Positions 1-6,867 of a stretch of 64,000 nucleotides of DNA are shown one piece after another (within the stretch, counting starts at the first letter, position 1; each line of letters opens with the position of its first letter). This stretch comes from an uncultured Paraprevotella sp. (lineage in GTDB: Bacteria > Bacteroidota > Bacteroidia > Bacteroidales > Bacteroidaceae). The notes beneath the pieces are model-generated. The model did no database searches. It saw only the letters and a list, made by a program, of their open reading frames with translations, and was not told the origin of the DNA. Location of the stretch: assembly GCA_944321525.1 (NCBI GenBank), contig CALULQ010000001.1, positions 62,001 through 126,000 of the forward strand, written 5' to 3'. Made by a program: the position numbers and the translations under genes.

Positions 1-2339
1 TGCTGCCATTCCTCGTCGGTCAGCCGTTCGCCCAAGGGCCGCACGAACTCATAGTAACCGAACGTGGCCCCACGGGTAAGGAACGTCTGTCCGCCGATGT
101 CCACCAGCACATAGATGACATTGGCCGTACCCGTGGCTTCGTGCAGTACGCCGTTTTTGTCGCATCCGGGCACGTTGCGGGTGAACACGTCCGACACGAG
201 GGCTATGGAGCGCGATGTCCCCTTCACCTCTTCCAGGCTATTGTAAGCCACTCCCGGTTCGATGACGCTGAGCGTGAACCATTCAATGGAGCTACCCATC
301 TTCTGTATGTTCATGTATTCTTCTTGGGTGAGCGTGTCTCCGCGCAGTTCCTTTTCGGTCGCGTGCAGGCAGAAGTCTACTTGCTCTTCCAATATATTGG
401 CTTTCGACACCAAGTCCTCGTCGGCAAATCCCGTTTCCGTCAAGAGCCGTCGGTGGTGGGCGATGAATTCCTTCAGCTTTCTCCAGAACGCCAGGTTGGG
501 TTCCACGTAGCCCACGATGACGGGGATGGCCAGCTCGCCGCCGCCACCGCATTCGGCCAGCATGGGTTGTTCGCCATAGAGCACCACGTCGTGTTTCAGT
601 TCGGTCCACGAAGCCAGCGCCGTGTTGAGGTTCTTGATTTGCCAGGCCGGAGTACGCAGGAGTCCGGGGTAGTCCTTGTCGGGGCGTTGCAGGGTGACGA
701 GGGCTTCCAACCAGCGGTCGTACATCGTGCCTTCGCCTCCGGCCCGGCCTTGGAACTGCTGTTTCATCCGGCCGGCCGTGACGCTGTAGTCCTTCCAGCG
801 CTTTTCCTCGTGGTAGCAGGTGTCAAGCAAGGCGGCCGAGCTTTCCACGCCGAAGGCGGCAAACACGTCCAGCGCCTTGGGGTAGGCTCGCTCGGCGTTG
901 GGCGCGGGGTCGGCCATCGCTCCCAGAATCTCGTTATCCGCCATGTAGCGGGCGGGCATGAAGTTGATTTTGTCGGCACAGCTCAGCTGTATTTTCGGCT
1001 TGATGCGGTTGCGCGTCTTGAAGACGTCCTTGAGCATGCCGTCTGTTTGCCGGAGCACGTTTTCGTCGTGTGCCAAGGCTTGTTCCGTCAGTCCGTTTTT
1101 CTCCAGGAAGTCGGCTATTTCGAGGATGGAGGCGTTGTCCGGCGCACCCATCAGGAAGGTGAGGGTTTGGTCCAGCTTCAAGCATTTTTGCCGGGCATCG
1201 GCCGGGATGCGGTTCAGCGCGGCGGCCATGACGATGGTGCGCCAGAGGGCGGTCGTCTTTTCGCGGCAGAACGAGGCCGTCTGCAGCCACATCATGCACT
1301 GGAAGTAGCGTCGGCTGATTTCGTTGTGGGTGTAGTGCCCGCGCGGTTTGAACAAGCTGTAGGGAAAGAGCGTGTCGGTCTGGTCCAGAAAGGCCGAGGG
1401 AGCATCCCCGCAAGCCGCGATGCTCTGCAATTCGGTCTTGTAGGCGGATTGGAATGCGGCGGGAACGGGCAAATCTCTCCCACTCAGCAGATGGTAGGCC
1501 ACGGCGAAGTAGGTGGCGGCATATCCGGCTTCCGCCCTGACGGCTTCTTGTTGCTCCAGTTTCGTGCACTCCGTGTAGAGGGCGTGGAGCACTTGCTCCA
1601 GAGCCAGGGCAAAATGGTGGCGTTCCAAGCTCTTGAGCGCGTAGCTGAAATACATGTGCAATGCCTGCAGGTAGACATCCGTGGTGATGAAACTGGGCAT
1701 CTCGTGATAGTCGTTGGCTTCATAGACATGGAACAGCTGGTCGTATCCCATGGGGGCGATGGCGAAGTTGCAGTGGTCCAGCAGCGCGAGGAACTTCTTG
1801 TCCGACCGTTCCATCTGGAAAAGGTTGACGCAGAGGAAGGGGTTGAGCAGTTCGCACCCTTCCCGCGTGATGTTCCTGTGTCGGGCCATCTGGGCCATGC
1901 GGCGGTCTATTTTCTCCACGAAGGCTTTCTCGTCCGCCGTCAGCTTCACTTTCTCGTAGGTGTCGGCATAAGAATGGTTCTGTTCGTAGGATTCCATCAA
2001 CACCTTGTAGCACAAGTCGTAGTACCAGTCCGTCTTCCGGCGGAAAAAAGTGTTCAGGTCGCCTTCGATGAACCAGTAGCCATGGATGGCGTAAGGGTAA
2101 CTGCGCAGGATGCGCAGCTCTTGGTAGCTCAGGCCGCTGATGTCCTGCGTCAGGTCCACGCTTCGGGGCAAGAGGCTGTCCGTCAGCAGGCCGATGGCAG
2201 GGGAGGGGATTGTGGTTTGTTCCTGGGCGTTGGCCGTGGAATCTTGTGCGGGCTTTTTCTGCGACGAGCGGCAGGAGGTGTGCAGACATGCCGTGCCCAC
2301 CAATGCACAAAGGACGAGGGAATGGAAGATGTGTTTCAT
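1..2339 (-). CDS. DUF3160 family secreted protein (3' end beyond window)
   Basis: The reverse strand is open from an ATG at 2339 to the window edge, giving about 779 residues with no stop seen. It starts MKHIFHSLVLCALVGTACLH, a secretion signal with Cys residues near its end, although no canonical lipobox is clear. The body has features of DUF3160 proteins: a YAIHGYWFIEGDLNTFF stretch near residue 75, PSFITTDVYLQALHMYFSY near 190, and an ECGGGGELAIPVIVGYVEPN stretch near 620. The function of the family is unknown; it is common in Bacteroidales as a large exported protein. It begins 25 nt after the stop of the lipoprotein gene at 2365-2895, so the two are probably cotranscribed. A long plus-strand reading frame over the same DNA (141-2357) is an antisense artefact of the GC-rich codon use. 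The C-terminus is missing from the window. Confidence 0.85.
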   Translation of the reverse strand, partial: MKHIFHSLVLCALVGTACLHTSCRSSQKKPAQDSTANAQEQTTIPSPAIGLLTDSLLPRSVDLTQDISGLSYQELRILRSYPYAIHGYWFIEGDLNTFFRRKTDWYYDLCYKVLMESYEQNHSYADTYEKVKLTADEKAFVEKIDRRMAQMARHRNITREGCELLNPFLCVNLFQMERSDKKFLALLDHCNFAIAPMGYDQLFHVYEANDYHEMPSFITTDVYLQALHMYFSYALKSLERHHFALALEQVLHALYTECTKLEQQEAVRAEAGYAATYFAVAYHLLSGRDLPVPAAFQSAYKTELQSIAACGDAPSAFLDQTDTLFPYSLFKPRGHYTHNEISRRYFQCMMWLQTASFCREKTTALWRTIVMAAALNRIPADARQKCLKLDQTLTFLMGAPDNASILEIADFLEKNGLTEQALAHDENVLRQTDGMLKDVFKTRNRIKPKIQLSCADKINFMPARYMADNEILGAMADPAPNAERAYPKALDVFAAFGVESSAALLDTCYHEEKRWKDYSVTAGRMKQQFQGRAGGEGTMYDRWLEALVTLQRPDKDYPGLLRTPAWQIKNLNTALASWTELKHDVVLYGEQPMLAECGGGGELAIPVIVGYVEPNLAFWRKLKEFIAHHRRLLTETGFADEDLVSKANILEEQVDFCLHATEKELRGDTLTQEEYMNIQKMGSSIEWFTLSVIEPGVAYNSLEEVKGTSRSIALVSDVFTRNVPGCDKNGVLHEATGTANVIYVLVDIGGQTFLTRGATFGYYEFVRPLGERLTDEEWQ

Positions 2340-2364
2340 GATGAAGAATGGATTTAGGAGTTTA

Positions 2365-2895
2365 TCATTCAGTGAGGTCGTGCTCGAAGACAAGGCCGAA
2401 GCCCTGTTGGCGGTACATGGCCCGCACCAACGTGCCGTCGGGGCGGCGTTCTGTGGTGCAGATGCGCGCGGGGACGGAGTCGCGCACAAGGTGGAAATCC
2501 ACAAGCGGACGGGCCAGCCGCGAACCTAGCCACAGTGGCCGGATGAATCGCCCCTTGTAGAGCTTGAAGAGGAAGAGGCGCCGCTCGGGACGGGGAAAGT
2601 AGCGGGTGGGCTTGACGACGCCCACGGCGATTTCCGGCACTCCGTCGCCCGTCAGGTCGCCGCATTCCATGCGGTAGACGGGGTAGGGGAGTTCCCATTC
2701 CGACACGTCCTTTCCGCCAATGGAGTGGTGCAGCACACAGAGGCTGTCGTTCACCCGTTCCAAGCGGATTTCTCCCCGTTGCCCGTCGTCGCGTCCATAG
2801 CGGAAGCGCGCGTCTTCCCCTGTGCACGATGCCGCCAACAGGCAGGTCGCGGTGCACGGAATGAGGAGCCGTATGAAAGATGCGTGCCGGGGCAT
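2365..2895 (-). CDS. Small exported lipoprotein, FG-GAP-like
   Basis: This 176-residue protein has an N-terminal signal ending in LLAASC, a good lipobox, so it is predicted to be a lipid-anchored envelope protein. The middle holds CGDLTGDGVPEIAVGV, the Asp/Gly calcium-loop signature of FG-GAP/VCBS-type repeats, in a single copy. The rest is short beta-rich sequence. The gene sits between lgt (61 nt upstream) and the DUF3160 gene (25 nt downstream) on the same strand, and the close spacing to the DUF3160 gene suggests that the two exported proteins work together. The biochemical role is unknown. Another frame over the same interval (2369-2857) is a shadow; the frame given here is supported by the lipobox. 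Confidence 0.75.
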   Translation of the reverse strand: MPRHASFIRLLIPCTATCLLAASCTGEDARFRYGRDDGQRGEIRLERVNDSLCVLHHSIGGKDVSEWELPYPVYRMECGDLTGDGVPEIAVGVVKPTRYFPRPERRLFLFKLYKGRFIRPLWLGSRLARPLVDFHLVRDSVPARICTTERRPDGTLVRAMYRQQGFGLVFEHDLTE

Positions 2896-2956
2896 ATCTG
2901 ATTCAGGTTACTATTCGAACGTCATTTTCGCGTCCGCATGGCAAACAAAAGGGTCG

Positions 2957-3796
2957 TTACGACCCTTCTCCCAGCTTGCGGCAGAGCTTTCCGCCCGCCA
3001 TGCAGTAGACTCCGATGAGGATGAACGGGATGCTCAGAATCTGCCCCATGTTGAGCAACATGGAAGCCTCCCAGGCCTCCTGAACCTCCTTGGTGTATTC
3101 GATGAAGAAGCGGGCCGTGAAGATGCTCGCCAGACAGAAACCGAAGTAGAACCCAGTGCCCACCTTTTGCGGCCACTTGTGGTAGAGCACGTAGCCGACG
3201 ATGAGGAACAGAAAGTAGCAGATGGCCTCGTAGAGTTGGCCCGGATGGCGCGGCAACATGTCCACCCGCTCGAAGATGAAAGCCCAAGGCACATCGGTGG
3301 GCTTGCCGATGATTTCCGAATTCATCAGGTTGCCCAAGCGGATGAACATGGCACTGGCGGGCGTGGCGATGGCCACATTGTCGAGCACGCGCATGATGTT
3401 CACCTTCGTCTTGCGCACGTAGAGCCACAGGGCCAGCATGAGCCCCAGCGTACCGCCGTGGCTGGCCAGTCCGGCATAGCCCGTGAACACCCAGCCGTTT
3501 GCCGTCTGCCGGAAGGGCAGGACCATCTCCAAGGGGTGGGCGAGGAAGTAGCCCGGTTCGTAGAACAGGCAATGGCCCAGGCGCGCCCCCACGAGGATGC
3601 CCACGAAGCAGTAGAAGAAGAGGGGGTCGAAGAGCTTGTCGGGGATGTGTTGCTGCTTGTAGAGCCGCCCCACGAGAAGGTAGGCGGCCAGCAGGGCGAA
3701 GCACCAGCACAGCGAGTACCAGCGCACGCCGAAACTGCCGATGTGGAAGGCGAACAGGTCGGGATTCCACAGAATGTATTGCAACTGGGTCAGCAT
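2957..3796 (-). CDS. lgt: Prolipoprotein diacylglyceryl transferase
   Basis: This 279-residue, multi-membrane-spanning protein transfers diacylglyceryl from phosphatidylglycerol to the lipobox cysteine of preprolipoproteins at the inner membrane. Lgt hallmarks are visible: GVRWYSL near the N-terminus, GARLGHCLFYEP near residue 90, the HGGTLG motif after residue 130, RLGNLMNSEIIG, and RHPGQLYEA near 200. The length is normal for the family. It follows ychF with only 3 nt between the stop of ychF and its ATG, so it is almost certainly translated from the same mRNA. Its substrates in this window would include the many lipoproteins encoded nearby (SusD, LruC, DUF1573 and the 2365-2895 protein). 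Confidence 0.97.
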   Translation of the reverse strand: MLTQLQYILWNPDLFAFHIGSFGVRWYSLCWCFALLAAYLLVGRLYKQQHIPDKLFDPLFFYCFVGILVGARLGHCLFYEPGYFLAHPLEMVLPFRQTANGWVFTGYAGLASHGGTLGLMLALWLYVRKTKVNIMRVLDNVAIATPASAMFIRLGNLMNSEIIGKPTDVPWAFIFERVDMLPRHPGQLYEAICYFLFLIVGYVLYHKWPQKVGTGFYFGFCLASIFTARFFIEYTKEVQEAWEASMLLNMGQILSIPFILIGVYCMAGGKLCRKLGEGS

Positions 3797-3799
3797 GAC

Positions 3800-4903
3800 T
3801 TACACGTTGAAGCGGAAGTGCATGATGTCGCCGTCCTGCACCACGTAGTCCTTGCCTTCCACGCCCATCTTTCCGGCCTCGCGCACGGCGGCTTCGGAAC
3901 CATACTGGATGTAGTCGTCATACTTGATGACTTCGGCGCGGATGAATCCTTTCTCAAAGTCCGTGTGGATGACGCCGGCGCACTGCGGTGCCTTCCACCC
4001 CCGGCGGAACGTCCAAGCCTTCACCTCCATCTCGCCGGCCGTGATGAACGTCTGCAGGTTGAGCAGGTGGTAGATGGCCTTGATGAGGCGGTCGCAGCCC
4101 GATTCCTGAAGGCCCATGTCCTGCAGGAACATCTGCTTCTCCTCGTAGCTTTCCAGTTCGGCGATGTCGGCCTCCGTCTGGGCCGAGATGATGAGCAGTT
4201 CGGCGTTCTCATCCTTGATGGCCTCGCGCACGGCGTCGACGTAGCGGTTGCCGTTGGCGGCCGAAGCGTCGTCCACGTTGCAGACGTAGAGCACCGGTTT
4301 GGACGTCAGCAAGAACAGGTTTTTGGCCGCGTGCTGTTCCTCTTCGCCTTCAAACGTGACGGTGCGGGCCGATTTGCCCTGCTCCAGTGCGGCCTTGTAT
4401 TGCATGAGCACGTCGTATTCCACCTTGGCCTGCTTGTCGCCGCCCACCTTGGCCACTTTCTCCACGCGCTTCAGGCGGCTTTCCACCGTCTCCAGGTCTT
4501 TCAGCTGAAGCTCCGTGTCGATGATTTCCTTGTCGCGCACGGGGTCAACGGAGCCGTCGACGTGTACGATGTTGTCGTTGTCGAAGCAGCGGAGCACGTG
4601 GATGATGGCGTCCGTCTCGCGTATGTTGCCCAGGAACTGGTTGCCCAGCCCTTCGCCCTTGCTGGCGCCTTTCACCAGTCCGGCAATGTCGACGATGTCG
4701 CACGTGGCGGGCACGATGCGGCCCGGGTGCACCAGTTCGGCCAGTTTGTTGAGCCGTTCGTCCGGCACGGTGATTTGTCCCATTTGCGCGTCGATGGTGC
4801 AGAACGGGAAGTTGGCTGCCTGTGCCTTGGCACTCGACAGACAGTTGAAAAGCGTAGATTTGCCCACGTTGGGCAGGCCTACGATACCTGCTTTTAGAGC
4901 CAT
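3800..4903 (-). CDS. ychF: Redox/ribosome-associated GTPase-family ATPase YchF
   Basis: This 367-residue protein is of the Obg/YchF family, a P-loop NTPase that binds the ribosome and prefers ATP. It shows the G1 loop GLPNVGKST at residues 9-17, the G3 region DIVDIAGLVKGASKGEGLGN near 70, a helical insertion in the middle, and a C-terminal TGS domain with GMEVKAWTFRRGWKAPQCAGVIHTDFEKGF-type sequence (shown here only in part as AGVIHTDFEKGFIRAE) ending in DGDIMHFRFNV. The G4-like site reads NVDD where NVxE is more usual. The length is standard. It is the first gene of a minus-strand cluster with lgt and has a 900-bp gene-poor region upstream. Confidence 0.97.
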   Translation of the reverse strand: MALKAGIVGLPNVGKSTLFNCLSSAKAQAANFPFCTIDAQMGQITVPDERLNKLAELVHPGRIVPATCDIVDIAGLVKGASKGEGLGNQFLGNIRETDAIIHVLRCFDNDNIVHVDGSVDPVRDKEIIDTELQLKDLETVESRLKRVEKVAKVGGDKQAKVEYDVLMQYKAALEQGKSARTVTFEGEEEQHAAKNLFLLTSKPVLYVCNVDDASAANGNRYVDAVREAIKDENAELLIISAQTEADIAELESYEEKQMFLQDMGLQESGCDRLIKAIYHLLNLQTFITAGEMEVKAWTFRRGWKAPQCAGVIHTDFEKGFIRAEVIKYDDYIQYGSEAAVREAGKMGVEGKDYVVQDGDIMHFRFNV

Positions 4904-5152
4904 AGTTTATTCCGTTTTTAGTCTGTTGTCTATATTAATTAGGTGCAAAATTAAGAATAAATCCGGTATGCAGGAAATAACGGGAGTATTGCTTTTGTCT
5001 TTTTGGATGTTTTACGTTTTTTCCCGCTTCCGGGAGGTGCTGTGAGGGGTGGGGCGGCCTTGCGCGCCGCAGGTTGGAGCCGGCCGGCGGAGGGGGCGGT
5101 GCGGAGAGCCGTGGGCCGGAGTTTCCCGCAGCGGCGTGCGGCATTCGGCAGC

Positions 5153-5192
5153 GTACTTTGCGGAGAGTACTCGAGTACTCTGCGGCAAGTAC
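5153..5192 (+). repeat. Dispersed palindromic repeat, copy 1 (two units)
   Basis: Two 18-bp quasi-palindromic units (first unit GTACTTTGCGGAGAGTAC, second unit GTACTCTGCGGCAAGTAC) are separated by TCGA. The flanks also follow the family pattern, with GTGCGGC upstream and TCTCCGCATG downstream. It lies in the gap between ychF and the cupin gene. The same element occurs at 15895, 24882, 36203, 44379 and 54813. Confidence 0.9.
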
Positions 5193-5479
5193 TTTTTCGT
5201 TCTCCGCATGTCGTCCGTCCGTTTTCCGCCCCGGTCCGCCCGGGAATGGGCACGGCGTTTCACCATTCCTCGGAATTTGCCCTTGCTTTGTATGGTTGAC
5301 TTGGCGATTTCCACCTGTCGGGAGAATGATTTTGAAATTGTGATACAAAATGATGTTCAACGAAGGGTGGGTGAAAGTTAAGGGCGCTGAGTGGGATTCT
5401 ATGGGAGAAATTTTGCGAGTCCGCACCATTATCAGTTGTTTCTTTGGCATTTTTTCTCTGTGGATTATAAAAATGAAAT

Positions 5480-5513
5480 CGCCTGCCTCTGCGAAAAACC
5501 GCAAAGACAGGCG
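5480..5513 (-). terminator. Terminator-like hairpin downstream of cupin gene
   Basis: Read on the minus strand, a 14-bp stem (5513-5500 with 5493-5480) pairs completely if two G-U pairs are allowed, with a 6-nt loop, followed by ATTTCATTTTT. On the plus strand the same sequence has mismatches, which argues that the minus-strand transcript is the one being terminated. It is about 300 nt beyond the cupin stop codon. Confidence 0.55.
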
Positions 5514-5591
5514 GAGTAATGGGTGTGGCCATGGAATTTTTCGCCTCTGGCAGGAAATCAGGCCTTTGGGAGCGAAATCCGCTCTGTTTTC

Positions 5592-5726
5592 TCAGCCTGT
5601 GGTGTTATGTGTCACGGTGAATCCCCTGAAGAAATCCTGATTCTTCAGCAGGCCGGACATTTTGCCTTTCACCAAAGGAGGAAAGTGTCGTTTGGCTGTC
5701 GGGCCATAGCCTGATGCATCATTCGT
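5592..5726 (-). pseudogene. Possible relic of a gene downstream of the cupin gene
   Basis: On the minus strand a frame runs from just after a TAA at 5729-5727 to a TGA at 5594-5592 and translates to a protein-like stretch including KRHFPPLVKGKMSGLL, KNQDFFRGF and TVTHNTTG. There is no clear start codon or ribosome-binding site and no family was recognised. It sits between the cupin stop (5820) and the terminator-like hairpin (5480-5513), where a second gene of the operon would be expected. It may be a decayed gene end or chance; confidence is low. Confidence 0.25.
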
Positions 5727-5819
5727 TTACTGTTTCCGTAAGCGTGTCAATCTGTGAGGCTGACAATTATTTTTTCATTGTACCACGCAAGAATGTGGGG
5801 CGGAATACCTGAAAATAGA

Positions 5820-6269
5820 TTACCAGCGCACGGGTTCTTGCAGGATGTTGCCGTCTGCTGCGTCTTCAGGCGTGAACGTCTGGGCTTTGTATTGGACGCA
5901 CAGCATTATCAGCGGTTCGTTTCCGTTGTTGCGTACGGACCGCTTGCCTTCGGGAGACACGCGTACGATGCTTCCTTCCTGCACGGGGAACGCTTGTCCG
6001 TCCACTTGGAACTCGCCATTCCCGCCGAGGAAGAAGTATAGTTCCTCATGCGTCTTGTGCGTATGCAGGAATCCTGTCTCCGTTCCCGGTTGAAACACTT
6101 GGAACGACAACTCGCTGCCGGTAGTGCCGAGGGTGGAGCCGCAGAACACCTTGCCCGGGATTTTGACGTTCGGACCCATTTCCAATACATACCCGCTCAC
6201 TTCGTTGAGCTTGCCTACATTGATGGCCTTGAAATTCTTTGCCGTTGCGGTTTCTTCAATCTGTTTCAT
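5820..6269 (-). CDS. Cupin-domain protein
   Basis: This 149-residue single-domain cupin has metal-binding motif 1 (G-x5-HxH-x4-E-x6-G) in the stretch TGFLHTHKTHEELYFFLGGN near residues 65-84 and the second motif region around GSIVRVSPEGKRSVRNNG near residues 98-115. Cupins of this size can be isomerases, dioxygenases or sensors, and the substrate cannot be deduced. There is no signal peptide, so it is cytoplasmic. It is divergently arranged with an HxlR-family regulator (6446-6817) with a 176-bp shared promoter region, a layout in which the regulator usually controls the neighbour. Confidence 0.85.
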   Translation of the reverse strand: MKQIEETATAKNFKAINVGKLNEVSGYVLEMGPNVKIPGKVFCGSTLGTTGSELSFQVFQPGTETGFLHTHKTHEELYFFLGGNGEFQVDGQAFPVQEGSIVRVSPEGKRSVRNNGNEPLIMLCVQYKAQTFTPEDAADGNILQEPVRW

Positions 6270-6385
6270 TGCTTTATTTCTGTTTAAGGGTTTTGTCTAT
6301 TTCTTCAGAACCATTACCTTTGCAGGCGGAAAACCTAGTGGTCCTATGTTGCAAAGATATGAAACAAAAGCATGATATGCAATAA

Positions 6386-6401
6386 GTTACTTTGTTGTAA
6401 C
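6386..6401. promoter_or_regulatory. Candidate HxlR operator
   Basis: An inverted repeat GTTAC-N6-GTAAC is present in the divergent promoter region between the cupin gene and the HxlR regulator, 45 bp before the regulator start. HxlR proteins are dimeric winged-helix repressors that bind such dyads. The flanking AAGTTAC and AACCAAATTACTAG extend the symmetry imperfectly. Binding is inferred from position and symmetry only. Confidence 0.45.
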
Positions 6402-6445
6402 CAAATTACTAGGAGTTCACTTTTATTAGAAAACAGAAGATTGTA

Positions 6446-6817
6446 ATGGGGAGAAAAGAAGAAAAAAATTCAATCATAGAAATTTGTCCGATACGGAATG
6501 TGGTGGCCCGCTTCGGAAATAAGTGGGCCCTGTTGGTCATTGTCTTTATCAATGAGAGTGGCAAGGTGCGTTTCAGCCAGTTGCGGAAACTGATTCCGGA
6601 TATTTCTTCCAAGATGCTGGCCTCTACATTGGATGTGTTGGAAGCAGACGGGCTGGTGTTTCGGACCGTTTATCCTGAAGTTCCTGTGCGGGTGGAGTAC
6701 GAGCTGACGGAGATGGGGCGTTCGCTTGTTCCACTGATTGACGCGTTAACGGACTGGGCTTTGAACCATCAAGAAGCCATTCTTGCCCACCGCCGCAGTT
6801 CTGATAAATCCAGATAA
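6446..6817 (+). CDS. HxlR-family winged-helix transcriptional regulator
   Basis: This 123-residue protein begins with the family signature: C at about residue 14 followed by P-I-R-N and FGNKWALLVIVFI, the conserved GxKW region. It continues with the winged-helix core RFSQLRKLIPDISSKMLAST and the wing YPEVPVRVEYELTEMGRSL. HxlR proteins are small dimeric regulators that often sense reactive electrophiles or redox state through the N-terminal cysteine. It diverges from the cupin gene, which is the most likely target. The start at 6446 is an ATG after an A-rich leader. It ends 33 nt before polA, which runs towards it. Confidence 0.9.
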   Translation: MGRKEEKNSIIEICPIRNVVARFGNKWALLVIVFINESGKVRFSQLRKLIPDISSKMLASTLDVLEADGLVFRTVYPEVPVRVEYELTEMGRSLVPLIDALTDWALNHQEAILAHRRSSDKSR

Positions 6818-6831
6818 TGTCCTATTTTCTT

Positions 6832-6867
6832 TAAAAAAAAGGCTGGAGGCTCAATGCGCCTCCAGCC
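6832..6867 (-). terminator. Terminator of polA
   Basis: The stem GGCTGGAGGC/GCCTCCAGCC (6867-6858 with 6850-6841 on the minus strand) includes the last codons and stop of polA and is followed by a run of eight or nine T on the minus strand (6840-6832). This is a textbook intrinsic terminator overlapping the 3' end of the coding sequence. Confidence 0.85.

Larger units (their letters stand above)
4904..5819. other. Long intergenic region with palindromic repeat and hairpins
   Basis: This is a 916-bp space between ychF and the cupin gene. It holds one copy of the dispersed palindromic repeat (5153-5192), a minus-strand terminator-like hairpin (5480-5513), a perfect 8-bp stem CTGAAGAA/TTCTTCAG around 5627-5649, and a short reading frame that looks coding (5592-5726, minus). 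The longer open frames that cross the repeat are not convincing as genes: they have low-complexity, Arg/Pro/Ser-rich translations and no domain. Confidence 0.6.

Noticed and set aside
141..2357. Large plus-strand open frame of 738 codons
   Set aside because: It is antisense to the DUF3160 gene, has no domain or ribosome-binding site, and the minus strand encodes a recognisable signal peptide and family motifs.
2822..4897. Plus-strand open frame of 691 codons over lgt and ychF
   Set aside because: It is antisense to two well-recognised genes; long antisense frames are expected at this GC content.
4935..5504. Minus-strand open frame of 189 codons upstream of ychF
   Set aside because: It spans the palindromic repeat and has Arg/Pro-rich sequence; no domain or plausible ribosome-binding site.
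5500..5820. Possible known ncRNA (6S, SRP or riboswitch) in the cupin downstream region
   Set aside because: Stems are present, but none of the conserved sequence blocks of SRP RNA, tmRNA, RNase P or the TPP, cobalamin or SAM riboswitches were found.
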